Notes: a model not told the origin generated them from the letters alone. DNA of 30,159 bases from Kiritimatiellia bacterium (GCA_017405115.1 JAFRBA010000108.1:1-30159), one strand, 5' to 3'. Shown: positions 9,214-17,591, counted from the first letter of the stretch. Numbers and translations: made by a program.

Positions 9214-9241
9214 TTTTACACTTTACATTTCACACTTTACA
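9214..9241 (+). repeat. Four tandem 7-bp repeats before the response regulator
   Basis: Four head-to-tail heptamers, TTTTACA, CTTTACA, TTTCACA and CTTTACA, fill the gap between kinase and regulator and end 3 nt before the regulator ATG. They occupy the place where a ribosome binding site is expected, and no Shine-Dalgarno sequence is seen. They could bind a protein or be prone to slippage; neither is shown. Confidence 0.75.
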
Positions 9242-9244
9242 CTT

Positions 9245-9865
9245 ATGAAAAAGACCCGCATCCTCATAGCAGACGACCACACCCTCATGCGCGTCGGCAT
9301 CAAGGCCATGTTCCACTATCAACCGGACATGACAGTTGTCGGCGAAGCGACAAGCGGAGAAGAGGCCGTGGCGCTTGCAGGCAAGCTCAAGCCCGATGTG
9401 ATCATAATGGATCTTATGATGCCCGTTCTCGGCGGTGCGGAGGCGACAAAACGCATTCTCGAATCCGATCCCGACGCGAAGATCATCATCCTTACTTCGT
9501 TCGGCGCGGCGACGGACATGGTGCGCGCGCTGAAATACGGCGCGCTCGGCGCGCAAGTGAAGGAGGCACCGACCGAGGCCCTGATCGCCGCCATTCACGC
9601 CGTGACATCAGGCGGCACGGCAATCTCGCCGGAAGTCAAGAAGATGACTGACATGGACGCCGACATCCCCGTTCTTACGGAACGGCAGCAGGGGATCCTC
9701 GAATCGGCCGTCCGCGGGCTTACGAACAAGGAAATAAGCGTTCAGTTCGGCCTGTCGCCGCTCAGCGTCAAGAAATACCTCTCGATCATATTCGCCAAGA
9801 TCGGGGCTGCGAACCGTACCGAAGCCGCGTCTATCGCGCTCCGCAGGCATTTGCTGGACGCCTAG
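9245..9865 (+). CDS. NarL/LuxR-family response regulator
   Basis: The 206-residue protein has a receiver domain (1-120) with the acidic pair D10/D11, phospho-acceptor Asp56 in IIMDLMMPVLGG, Thr84 and Lys106. A LuxR-type helix-turn-helix follows (about 144-200; LTERQQGILESAVRGLTNKEIS, then SPLSVKKYLSIIFAKIGAANRTEAA). The usual GAxGYLLK is GALGAQVK here, a conservative change that keeps the lysine. It is the cognate partner of the kinase 50 nt upstream. The start at 9245 gives a normal N-terminus (MKKTRILIADDH) although only tandem heptamers precede it. The last 35 bp overlap the convergent GH5-like gene. Its targets are probably the adjacent glycan operons (inference from location). Confidence 0.92.
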   Translation: MKKTRILIADDHTLMRVGIKAMFHYQPDMTVVGEATSGEEAVALAGKLKPDVIIMDLMMPVLGGAEATKRILESDPDAKIIILTSFGAATDMVRALKYGALGAQVKEAPTEALIAAIHAVTSGGTAISPEVKKMTDMDADIPVLTERQQGILESAVRGLTNKEISVQFGLSPLSVKKYLSIIFAKIGAANRTEAASIALRRHLLDA

Positions 9866-11894
9866 CGACTGCATGGCCCTTCGGCGACGGAGCGCCGGGC
9901 GCGAGGACCTCGAAAAGCGCGGCCTCGTTCGCCGCAAGGCGTATCTCGCGTTCGCCCACGTCTCCGCGCCAGACACGCCCGATGCGCCCGTTCACCTTGA
10001 CGGGGCAGGCCATCGCGCGGGGCTCGAAGTTGATAGCCATCACGACAGTCGAGCCGTCTGCGGCCGGATGCTCTGTGATGCCGACCCACGGGCAGTCGCC
10101 CTTCTCCACCACATGCCTGACGCCCGCGGCCCTTGCCGCCTCGCGGAAGACGAGATAGTACGGCTCGACGCTCTCGCCTGTGAAGGTGTTCGTCTTCGAC
10201 ACGGCCAGCCTGTCGATTGGCGCGTTGCACAGGAGCACCGTCCCGCGGCCGTTCGCGAACTTCGTGACTATGGGCTCGCCGGACGAAGTGCCGGCCAGCA
10301 CCTCCGCGCCGGCCGCGATGAGCACGCACTTCGACTTCTCCCACGAAGACATCGGCCTGTCGGGGCTGGACGCCAGGGCGAAGCGCCTGTCGCATGCGGA
10401 CAGCGAGCAGTAGTCGATCTTGACTCCGGCGTTCTCGCGAAGGTGCGTGAAGCGCGATTCGCCGCAGTACAGGACAAGGACCGTCGCGCCGGCCCTCGCC
10501 TTGGCCCAGATGCGCTTCTGCGCAGGCCACGTGTACGACTCGTCGCGCGCAGACGAGCACAAGATGTACAGGCCCGACTCGGGCAGCTCGTGCTCGGCGC
10601 CGGCGAAACACGGGTTCAGGCCGGCCTCGCGCGCAAGCAGGTACGCGCCGAAGCCCGGAATCCAGCCCGGGTCCTTCTCCGGGACGACTATCACCGCGTC
10701 CGTCTTGGCCTTCGGAAGCCTGCGGAACGGAAGCGAGGCGCGGAAATCCTGGAACGCCTTCATCTCCAGCATGACCGGCTTGGGGGAGAGGTCCTGCCGG
10801 AGCATCCCGAGCTCGCGTTCGTTCGGCGTGAGCGTGTACGGCGGGAAGTCCAGCCCCTCCTGGTCGGAGTTGCACCACCACAGGCACCCCTTGAGGTCGT
10901 TCGCCCACGCGCTGAACATCGTCGTGCGCATCCCGGCCGCCGTGCGCTCGTCCGACACGCAGCTGGTGCCGAGGTTGCCGATCTCCTCCACGAAGCACGG
11001 CCTGCCGCCCAGGTCGCGGTAGAGGATCGACTCGGCCGTCGGGTGCAGCGCGGTGCGCATGGTGTTGAACGCCTCCTTGCCGCATCCCGCGACGTAGTAC
11101 TGGTACGGATGGGTGCAGAGGATGTCGGATATCTCTCCGTTGAGCCTTATGGGGGATGCGGAGTCCTCGCTGGTCGAGAGTCCGTGCATGCCGGAGACGA
11201 TGGGCCGCGTCGGGTCCTGCGAGCGGATCGCCATGCCGATGTGGTCCATCCAGTTGTAGAAGGCCGCCTGCCCGGCCTGCCCGGCGCCCATGCAGTTGCA
11301 CTCGTTGCCGTAGTCCCACGCGGCGATCGCGGGATGGCCCTTGAGCTCCCTGACGAAGAACTTAACGAACCTGGTCTGCCACATGATCGCCTCCGGGTCG
11401 GAAAGCACGTTCCGCTCCTCGAACACCGGCGGCACGAACTGGCGTCCGCTCATCCAGCCCGTCACGACGCCGACGATGAGCCTGATCCCGTTCTTCTGCG
11501 CGATGTCGCAGAACGCGCGGAACCTGGCGACCATCTCGGGGTCCACGCCAGCCTCGTTGGGCAGCGGACGGTTGTCGCGGAAGCGGAACGAGCGGTACGA
11601 GCCTCCGGCCCTGCAGTCGCCGGTGAGCGGCTGGAAGTCGCTCCACAGGGGAAAGACGCGCATTACCGTGACGCCGTTCGCGGCGAGCGCCGCGAGCTCT
11701 TTCGCGACCGTCGCGGGCTCCCACTGCGACCACATGTACATGCCGGCGTTCTTCGCCCAGTAGTTGCAGCCGACGAAGAACCCGCCCTCCGCAAATATGT
11801 CTTCGCCATTGTCGGCCGCACGGCAGTCGGCCGCGGACGCCGCCAGCACTGCCAACGCCGCGGCAGCGGCTCTCATTGAACGGAACTTCTGCAT
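9831..11894 (-). CDS. Exported GH5-like glycoside hydrolase (mannanase/cellulase-like)
   Basis: The 687-residue product has a signal peptide (MQKFRSMRAAAAALAVLAAS, cleaved near residue 27). A TIM-barrel of the GH5 type spans about residues 35-350: GCNYWAKNAGMYMWSQW, NGVTVMRVFPLWSD, then GNE with predicted acid/base Glu198, and VEEIG with predicted nucleophile Glu304. The remaining part (about 400-660) has alternating strands and helices (DAVIVVPEKDPGW, LYILCSSARDE) ending in a beta-rich domain. This resembles the accessory domains of GH42/GH5-type exo-enzymes, so an exo-glycosidase on mannose- or galactose-containing glycans is as plausible as an endo-mannanase. The start at 11894 is supported by AAGGAG 8 nt upstream. 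The last 22 or so residues go past the apparent domain end and overlap the response regulator gene. It has its own promoter at 11944-11952. Confidence 0.8.
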   Translation of the reverse strand: MQKFRSMRAAAAALAVLAASAADCRAADNGEDIFAEGGFFVGCNYWAKNAGMYMWSQWEPATVAKELAALAANGVTVMRVFPLWSDFQPLTGDCRAGGSYRSFRFRDNRPLPNEAGVDPEMVARFRAFCDIAQKNGIRLIVGVVTGWMSGRQFVPPVFEERNVLSDPEAIMWQTRFVKFFVRELKGHPAIAAWDYGNECNCMGAGQAGQAAFYNWMDHIGMAIRSQDPTRPIVSGMHGLSTSEDSASPIRLNGEISDILCTHPYQYYVAGCGKEAFNTMRTALHPTAESILYRDLGGRPCFVEEIGNLGTSCVSDERTAAGMRTTMFSAWANDLKGCLWWCNSDQEGLDFPPYTLTPNERELGMLRQDLSPKPVMLEMKAFQDFRASLPFRRLPKAKTDAVIVVPEKDPGWIPGFGAYLLAREAGLNPCFAGAEHELPESGLYILCSSARDESYTWPAQKRIWAKARAGATVLVLYCGESRFTHLRENAGVKIDYCSLSACDRRFALASSPDRPMSSWEKSKCVLIAAGAEVLAGTSSGEPIVTKFANGRGTVLLCNAPIDRLAVSKTNTFTGESVEPYYLVFREAARAAGVRHVVEKGDCPWVGITEHPAADGSTVVMAINFEPRAMACPVKVNGRIGRVWRGDVGEREIRLAANEAALFEVLAPGAPSPKGHAVARRPANACGAR

Positions 11895-11943
11895 CTCGCT
11901 CTCTCCTTCTTTGGTTTTGAATGGCACCAGCCCGAACGGCGAC

Positions 11944-11952
11944 ATTATACCA
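11944..11952 (-). promoter_or_regulatory. Extended -10 promoter of the GH5-like gene
   Basis: On the minus strand TGGTATAAT has an exact TG extension and an exact -10 hexamer. No TTGACA-like -35 is seen 16-18 nt upstream. Transcription would start about 43 nt before the ATG at 11894. The site lies just after the stop codon of the metallophosphoesterase gene, so the GH5-like gene can be expressed separately from that operon. Confidence 0.7.
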
Positions 11953-11962
11953 AAAGCGCTCG

Positions 11963-13513
11963 TCACGCCTTGCCCAGCGGCGCGACAAGCGCACGGCCGG
12001 CCTGGCCGAACGAGTCAAGGGGCGTGACGCAGACCGTTGACGCCCCTTCGGGAATCGCGTCCAGGGGGATCGTCGCACTGACGGCCCTGGCGAAGTTCCT
12101 GTGCGCGCGGGGATAGAGCCCGCCAACGGCGCAGATTCGCGTGTCGTACCTCGACTCTCCGCCGCCGACGGCGGAGATCTCGTACTCCGCGACCTGCCCG
12201 CCGACCGTGGCCGCCGGGAATGAAAGGCTCAGGGCGGGCTTCGCCGCGGACGGAATGTCAATCTTGGGGGTCTTCAAGCCGCGCGTCTTCGCCGTGGTGC
12301 GCACGACCTTGAGCTCCGAGCCGGCGGGGAACTCGGCGGGGCGGGCCGCCGACGCCCGACTGGCGAAGCTGCGCGGCTTCGCCGGACGCTCCACGACCCA
12401 GTCGTCGCCAAGGGAAAGCCCGCTGACGAACTCCCGCTTCTCGAACACGATACGGTCGTCGTAGACGCTCACAAGCTGCCCGACGCGAATGTCGTGGCGC
12501 GAAAGCTCGGACGGCATCATCTTCGGAGCGTCGTACTTGGCCAAGTAGTTCGGACGGTCCTCCCGCCTGACGCCCGGCAGATAGTAGTTGCACGGGCCGT
12601 TTTCGTAGCCTGCAGTGTGGGCAAAGCTCCAGACCGCGCCAGCGGCGAGATACCGCAGCGAGCCTGTCGCGACAGACGTGAACGCGCCGCGCCAGATGGA
12701 CTTTTCGTTGGTCAGCGGCTCGTGGGAATGCCCGGAGAACGAGACCGCCTGCGGAAAACGAGAGAGAAGCTTTGTCGACGTTCCGTCATCGACGCCCCAG
12801 GCGCATTTGCCGTACACCGTGTCGCGGGGATGTGAATGCTGTACGTAGAAGAACGGGCGCGAGGGGTCGCACTTCGCCATCAATGCGCCGAAGGCGTCCG
12901 CGCATCCAGAGCTGCCGGTCTCCGCGATGCCGTTGCACCATATCCCCGGCTGCCAGTGCGAGCAGAAGAAGTCGAACCCCTTCACGCTCTTGACGAAATA
13001 CGGCTTCCATTCCTCGTGGAAGCAGACGTCCCATGCGCGCCGCGGATCGGCCTCGATGGCTTCGCGGCGGAGCGCCGCCTCGTCGGCGAAGACGGCCTTG
13101 CCGTTCTTCAGCCCGAAGGCGTCGTGGTTGCCGAACACGAAGAGCCGCTCCACCTTGCGCCCGTCGGGCGCAAGGTCGTCCGGGAACACGCGATACCAGG
13201 CGTCCGCCACGGCCTTGAGTTCGCCGAGCAGCCCCCTGTCTGCCATGTCGCCTGCGATCATCACGGCGTCCGCGCCCCTGTCGCGGAAGTAGGCGAACGT
13301 CTTCTCCAGCGTCTCGGTGTCGTAGCCTGTGGCAAGGCCCTTCCCGCCCTCTGCCAGACGCACGTGCACGTCGCTCACGACGCCGAACCTGAGAATAGGC
13401 CGTTCACCCTCTGCCGCGAAGAAACCCGTCTTGCAGCCGGCGAAAGCGCCAAGCGCCGCGACGCCTCCGAGAAAGCCACGTCTCGAAAGCCCCTCGTTGA
13501 TCATGCATTCCAT
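11963..13513 (-). CDS. Exported (Tat) metallophosphoesterase, possible lipoprotein
   Basis: The 516-residue protein carries a twin-arginine signal (SRRGFLGGVAALGAFAGC, residues 10-27). The final FAGC fits a lipobox, so it may be a Tat-exported lipoprotein anchored at Cys27. The calcineurin-like metallophosphoesterase domain shows all metal-site blocks: DVH (Asp48, His50), GD (Asp89), GNHD (128-131), FCSHW, QHSH and SGHSH. A beta-rich C-terminal region (about 410-510, ending ATIPLDAIPEGASTVCVTPLD) may be a fibronectin-like or substrate-binding domain. The start at 13513 follows AGGAGG by about 6 nt. It is the last gene of the operon headed by the SASA-type esterase, 29 nt after the PTP-like gene. 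The substrate (phosphoprotein, phospho-glycan, nucleotide or inositol phosphate) cannot be read from the sequence. Confidence 0.85.
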   Translation of the reverse strand: MECMINEGLSRRGFLGGVAALGAFAGCKTGFFAAEGERPILRFGVVSDVHVRLAEGGKGLATGYDTETLEKTFAYFRDRGADAVMIAGDMADRGLLGELKAVADAWYRVFPDDLAPDGRKVERLFVFGNHDAFGLKNGKAVFADEAALRREAIEADPRRAWDVCFHEEWKPYFVKSVKGFDFFCSHWQPGIWCNGIAETGSSGCADAFGALMAKCDPSRPFFYVQHSHPRDTVYGKCAWGVDDGTSTKLLSRFPQAVSFSGHSHEPLTNEKSIWRGAFTSVATGSLRYLAAGAVWSFAHTAGYENGPCNYYLPGVRREDRPNYLAKYDAPKMMPSELSRHDIRVGQLVSVYDDRIVFEKREFVSGLSLGDDWVVERPAKPRSFASRASAARPAEFPAGSELKVVRTTAKTRGLKTPKIDIPSAAKPALSLSFPAATVGGQVAEYEISAVGGGESRYDTRICAVGGLYPRAHRNFARAVSATIPLDAIPEGASTVCVTPLDSFGQAGRALVAPLGKA

Positions 13514-13542
13514 ATATGCCCTCCTTTTCCGCAACCTTGCGC

Positions 13543-14748
13543 CTACTCCGCGGCCTCTTCAAGAAGAACCGAGCGAAGCTTTTCGATTTCCTCTCTCGTA
13601 ACGCCGCAGTCGACGAGATACGCCTCTATCCTGTCCTTTAGCGTCACGCCTGGATACTTCGCGAACCCCTCGTCGAAGTGCCGCGAACTTCGCCAGTACG
13701 TGCTCTCGGGGAACGGAACGTCCGACGCGTTCTCCAGGACTTCCGGGATGTCGGGGTAGAACGTGGACTCCCAGTCTCGCTCGAGGTCCTCCTTCCCCAC
13801 CCCGCAGACGCCGTTGAGCACGTACGCGAGGGAGCCCGTTCTGTCGGCTCCGCCGATGCAGTGGAAGAACACCGGAAGGTTACCTCTGTCGCAGAACAGG
13901 CGGACGTTCCTCGCCATTGCCTCCTTGCCCTCCGGGAGGAATATCTCCTTGTACGCCAGGGACGAGTTGTGGACGAACCTCACCGACGGCCCGAGCGGCG
14001 ACGCCTTCATGTCGGCGATCTCGCTTTGCGTCCGCAAGTCGAGGTCCGTCTTGATCCCCAGTGTCTCGGTCATGTACCGGACGTCCTCCGCCGTCAGCCG
14101 GTTACGTCCGGCGGACTCCCCGTTCACGCTGTCGTCGTTGAGGGCCTGTCCCCTGAACGCGACGCCGCGGCGGATGCGGCGGCCGTCTGTGGTGCGCCAT
14201 CCGCCCAGGTCCCTGACGTTTGCGACGCGGCCCTCCAGCGCGATCCACCTTGGAGCCGCGTCCGCCGTCGTGAACGACCACGTCTCCGACGCGGTCGCCG
14301 GGCCGGTCTTGCCGCAGGCGCAGCCCTTCGGGCTTACTGTGCTACCACATTCCCACTCGGAACAGCGCGTCGCGCCCCAGACGCGCCACCAGTAGCGGCG
14401 GCCCGGCATGAGGTTCGCACGCGGCACCTCGTAGCGGCATATGCCGTCGTAGCGAGGGACGAGGTCCTTGGCGAGGATGTGGAAGTCCCTGCCGTTCCTG
14501 AGCTCGGCGTCGGTCGCGATGCGCACCTTCCACGGGCCCCTCAAGCCGTCCTCGGCCTTCCACACCAAGGCCAACGGGGCTGAAGCGCCCCACGGCCCGG
14601 CCTCGCAGACGACCGCGGCTCGGCGGCTGGCCTGGTTCGGCTGCGCAAGGACCGCGCGCTGCGAAGCCGGGAGCAGGTCGACGACCGCGCCGTCACGCGG
14701 CGCGACAAGCCCAACCGACGCGACAACTACTATCGAGACGACGTTCAT
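13543..14748 (-). CDS. Exported tyrosine-phosphatase-like protein with N-terminal Fn3-like domain
   Basis: The 401-residue protein starts with a hydrophobic segment (MNVVSIVVVASVGLVAP, probably a signal). A beta-sandwich like fibronectin type III follows at about 50-162 (PLALVWKAEDG, WKVRIATDAE, LMPGRRYWWRVWG, TWSFTTAD). The phosphatase domain (about 168-395) is of the Y_phosphatase3/PTP type: NVRDLGGWRTTDGRRIRRG, TDLDLRTQSEI, and the P-loop HCIGGADRTG with nucleophile Cys297 and Arg303 (CX5R). The start at 14748 has GGAG close upstream. It sits between the CE15 and metallophosphoesterase genes with short gaps (52 and 29 nt). The Fn3-plus-PTP layout and apparent export suggest an extracytoplasmic substrate. 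PTP-like phytases share the HCxxGxxRT loop, but this loop alone cannot separate phytase from protein or lipid phosphatase. Confidence 0.85.
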   Translation of the reverse strand: MNVVSIVVVASVGLVAPRDGAVVDLLPASQRAVLAQPNQASRRAAVVCEAGPWGASAPLALVWKAEDGLRGPWKVRIATDAELRNGRDFHILAKDLVPRYDGICRYEVPRANLMPGRRYWWRVWGATRCSEWECGSTVSPKGCACGKTGPATASETWSFTTADAAPRWIALEGRVANVRDLGGWRTTDGRRIRRGVAFRGQALNDDSVNGESAGRNRLTAEDVRYMTETLGIKTDLDLRTQSEIADMKASPLGPSVRFVHNSSLAYKEIFLPEGKEAMARNVRLFCDRGNLPVFFHCIGGADRTGSLAYVLNGVCGVGKEDLERDWESTFYPDIPEVLENASDVPFPESTYWRSSRHFDEGFAKYPGVTLKDRIEAYLVDCGVTREEIEKLRSVLLEEAAE

Positions 14749-14800
14749 GTGCTCCGTTCAATGCGTGAGACGTTCCCGGCCATTCCGGCATCGGATTGCG

Positions 14801-16006
14801 TCAGCGGCTGCGTGGCGCAGGATTGCCGCGCCAGCCGTGGCGGTCGGCGAAGTCCATGTAGCACGACCAGTCGTATGGGGTTAGGTTGTGCTTGCCGGTG
14901 CGCAGATGGTACGATATGCACCCCTCCTGAAGCGGAGTCTCCGGCGCGGGGAAGCCGTCCGAGACGAGCCCCCTCTTCCCGTAGAGTTCCCACGCGGGCG
15001 AAGCCAGCACTCCGCTCAGGTACTCGCCCTCCGGGCCGGCCCACTTGTCTTCGGTCGCCGACGCAATGCAGACAAGCCTCGGAGCCATGAGCGCAATGAA
15101 CTCGTGCTGGTCGACGCGCCACTCGGTCTCGGCGTTTATGTGCGCCAGGTAGTTTCTGCAGAACCAGTACGGAAAGCTCACGGCTATCTGCCTGACATGC
15201 TCCGACTCGGGCAGGTCGACGTGGTTGAGCTTTGCGCCGGAGCAGCCGGAATCGTTCGAGCACGCCATGGCGAAACGCCTGTCGTAGACGCCCGCGACAA
15301 GCGCGGTCTTTCCCCCCCTTGAGTGCCCTACGACGGCGACGTGGCTGGCGTCCAGCAGCGGCTCGGTCTCGATCCAGTCCATGACGCGGCTGGCCCCCCA
15401 GGCCCACGCGGAGAGCGTTCCCCAGCGGTCTGGCGGACGATACGCCTCGAGGTCCTCGAACGCGGCGAAGACGCCCCTGGCGTTGCCGACGTTGCAGTCG
15501 GGCGCCACCTCCCTGTTCGAGAACGCGATCGCCGCGTATCCGCGCGCGACTATCTCCTCGGCCGGCCAGAAGTCGCTCTTCACCTTGCGTTCCGGGTCTA
15601 TGTTCTCGGCAGGGTCGCGGTTGCATATGAGAATGAAGGCCGGCGCCGGCGCCGACTGCCGCGGAATGAATGCCGTCAAAACGAAAGAGCCTCCGCCGTA
15701 GGGGCCTGCGTACATTACGCGGATGCGCTTGCGGATGGCGCGCCTGTCCATCATCACGACGTCGGGCGACACGGTCTGGAAGGCCAGCGCCGGCGGGCAC
15801 TCGACGGGGCGACTGCCGTACTCCTCCTTCGTGAACTCGGCCAAGAGCTCCGGCGCGCGCACCTTCTCCCACTGCTCGACGGTGGACACCTTCTCGCCGG
15901 CGAACGTGGTCATCAGCTCGGGGACGTCCCTGGGTTCGGCGGCAACGGCCTGCAGCGCGGCCGCGCAGGCCGCCATGTACACGGCAAGAAACCTTTTCGC
16001 GCTCAT
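14801..16006 (-). CDS. CE15-like glucuronoyl esterase, exported
   Basis: The 401-residue alpha/beta hydrolase has a signal peptide (MSAKRFLAVYMAACAAALQAVA). Its motifs match bacterial CE15 enzymes: VVGHSRGGKTAL with nucleophile Ser229, SNDSGCSGAKL just after it, FPYWFCRNY, QHEFIALMAPR, an acidic residue in ASATEDKWA (Glu319 or Asp320), and His373 in LRTGKHNLTPYDW followed by the typical DFADRHG end. The family cleaves ester bonds between 4-O-methyl-glucuronic acid of xylan and lignin alcohols. A weak AAGG ribosome site precedes the ATG by about 8 nt. The stop of the SASA-type esterase is only 14 nt upstream, so the two are co-transcribed and probably act on the same acetylated, uronate-bearing plant polymer. 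Confidence 0.88.
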   Translation of the reverse strand: MSAKRFLAVYMAACAAALQAVAAEPRDVPELMTTFAGEKVSTVEQWEKVRAPELLAEFTKEEYGSRPVECPPALAFQTVSPDVVMMDRRAIRKRIRVMYAGPYGGGSFVLTAFIPRQSAPAPAFILICNRDPAENIDPERKVKSDFWPAEEIVARGYAAIAFSNREVAPDCNVGNARGVFAAFEDLEAYRPPDRWGTLSAWAWGASRVMDWIETEPLLDASHVAVVGHSRGGKTALVAGVYDRRFAMACSNDSGCSGAKLNHVDLPESEHVRQIAVSFPYWFCRNYLAHINAETEWRVDQHEFIALMAPRLVCIASATEDKWAGPEGEYLSGVLASPAWELYGKRGLVSDGFPAPETPLQEGCISYHLRTGKHNLTPYDWSCYMDFADRHGWRGNPAPRSR

Positions 16007-16020
16007 CTTATAGCCTTCGA

Positions 16021-17550
16021 CTACTGCTTTGCCGTCTCAAAAGGCCCGAGGGGAAGCGACGCCTCGTTGTAGAGCGTGCCCGACGTGCGCGGCTGGCCCA
16101 TGTACCTGGCCTTGACAGGCTCCGCCACCTGATCGCTCGAAAGGACGATCTCAGCCCCGTCGATGTAGTCGGTGTCGATCTCCTTTCCGCTCTTGTCCTT
16201 GCTCTTCCTGTAGTTGGCGACCTTCGCCGGCTGCCACTTCCCGTCGGCGCCGGCAAGCTCAAACGCCGGCGTGCGCGAGCGGTCGTGCGCATAGACGTAC
16301 CAGTCCTTTACGTTGGAGAACGAGAGAACGGCCTTTCCGTCCCTGAATTCGGCCGACTTCAGCACCGGAGAGTCGTCCTCCGGGATAGAGAAGCCGTAGT
16401 CGCGCTTCAGCGCATGGATGACAAGGCGCTTCGCGACGATCTCCTTGTCGTTCGGATGGATGTCAAAGAAGTTGCCGACGTCCGCCGTGACGGCCAGCGC
16501 CGCGTTCTTCTCCTCGGCGCAGAACCTGGTCTGCGCCATGCAGATGCCCATCCAGTTCTGGGTGAACGGCGCGAGCTGCACGAGGTAGAACTTGAGGCCG
16601 GGGTTGGCGAACTCGCGGCTCCAGCCGTTGTAGAGCGCGTGGAGCTTCGCGCAGTACCGCTGCGACTCGCCGTTGTTGTGGCAGCCCTGGTACCATATGA
16701 ACCCGCGCATTGCCATGGGCGCGAAGGACGCCACCATTCCGTTGTAGAGGACCGTCGGCTGCTGGCACGCGCCGCTGACCGGGCCCTTCTTCATCGCGGC
16801 GTCCCACTTCGCGGAGACAGGATACTCCGCCGTGTCCTTTATCGACTCGTCGCATCCTTCGTAGCCGCTGCGCGGCGTCCAGGCGTCGATGTTCGTGCCG
16901 CCCCAGCTTGCGTCGACGATTCCGACCGGAACGCCCAGCGCGAGATGGAGTTCGCGCGCGTAGTAGAACGCTACCGCGGAGATCATCAGGCCCTTGCTGG
17001 CGGACCGGAAGCCTTCAGGCGTGAACTTGCCCCACGTGGCGGAGATCTTCTTGGGCTCCGCCGACCATGCCCGAGCGCATTTGACGAACCGCACGTTCGG
17101 CAGGCGCGTCATCGTCGTCATGAACCCGCCCTTCATGTCGCGGTAGCGGGTGCTGCCGCCCCATATCGGGCACTCCATGTTGCTCTGGCCGGACGCGAAC
17201 CATACCTCGCCGACCAGGACGTCCTCGACCGTGGCGACGTCCGTCACGTCGTCGAACAGGAAGCCCTCGTCCTTCTCCCGGACGGTCATGGCCCTGCCTT
17301 CGGACGACGCCTCCATCGGGGGGAGCTTGACCGACCACGCGCCGTCCTCCCCGGCCTTCGCCGCCACGCACGCGCCGCCGAATTCGACCTCGACCTTCGC
17401 GCCCGGCGCCGCCGTTCCCCACACTGGCACCTCTACGCCGCGCTGCAGGACGGCCCCGTTGGAGAACGGAGTGCCCATCTCCAGTTTCGCGTGCGCCGTC
17501 ACGGCGGCGGCGCCCGCCAGCAGAACGATCATCGACCTTGTCTTGTTCAT
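16021..17550 (-). CDS. Exported sialate O-acetylesterase-family (SASA, SGNH-type) esterase
   Basis: The 509-residue product has a signal peptide (MNKTRSMIVLLAGAAAVTAHA) and an N-terminal beta-rich domain (about 25-110; VLQRGVEVPVWGTAAPGAKV). The SASA catalytic domain follows: WFASGQSNMECP with nucleophile Ser123, GVPVGIVDASWGGTNIDAW, FIWYQGCHNNGES and DIHPNDK, with His365 and Asp363 as likely catalytic partners. The family removes O-acetyl groups from sialic acid or, in plant-polysaccharide degraders, from xylan and related glycans; next to a CE15 esterase the latter is more likely. The start at 17550 is fixed by AAGGAGGA 4-5 nt upstream. It is the first gene of a four-gene operon with CE15, PTP-like phosphatase and metallophosphoesterase genes, driven from the promoter at 17583-17591. 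Confidence 0.9.
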   Translation of the reverse strand: MNKTRSMIVLLAGAAAVTAHAKLEMGTPFSNGAVLQRGVEVPVWGTAAPGAKVEVEFGGACVAAKAGEDGAWSVKLPPMEASSEGRAMTVREKDEGFLFDDVTDVATVEDVLVGEVWFASGQSNMECPIWGGSTRYRDMKGGFMTTMTRLPNVRFVKCARAWSAEPKKISATWGKFTPEGFRSASKGLMISAVAFYYARELHLALGVPVGIVDASWGGTNIDAWTPRSGYEGCDESIKDTAEYPVSAKWDAAMKKGPVSGACQQPTVLYNGMVASFAPMAMRGFIWYQGCHNNGESQRYCAKLHALYNGWSREFANPGLKFYLVQLAPFTQNWMGICMAQTRFCAEEKNAALAVTADVGNFFDIHPNDKEIVAKRLVIHALKRDYGFSIPEDDSPVLKSAEFRDGKAVLSFSNVKDWYVYAHDRSRTPAFELAGADGKWQPAKVANYRKSKDKSGKEIDTDYIDGAEIVLSSDQVAEPVKARYMGQPRTSGTLYNEASLPLGPFETAKQ

Positions 17551-17582
17551 TGCTTCCTCCTTGATATTTTGCACTTGCCCGT

Positions 17583-17591
17583 ATTATACCA
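17583..17591 (-). promoter_or_regulatory. Extended -10 promoter of the esterase/phosphatase operon
   Basis: TGGTATAAT on the minus strand is identical to the boxes at 11944, 23591, 25922 and 29217. No convincing -35 is seen. It gives a short leader of about 26 nt that includes the AAGGAGGA ribosome site. Confidence 0.7.

Noticed and set aside
9873..11879. A 668-codon open frame antisense to the GH5-like gene
   Set aside because: Composition is Arg/Val/Ala-rich with no motif; it mirrors GC-rich codons of the glycosidase, which has a signal peptide, ribosome site and catalytic residues.
12836..13759. Open frames antisense to the metallophosphoesterase and PTP-like genes
   Set aside because: No ribosome site or domain; opposite to well-supported genes.
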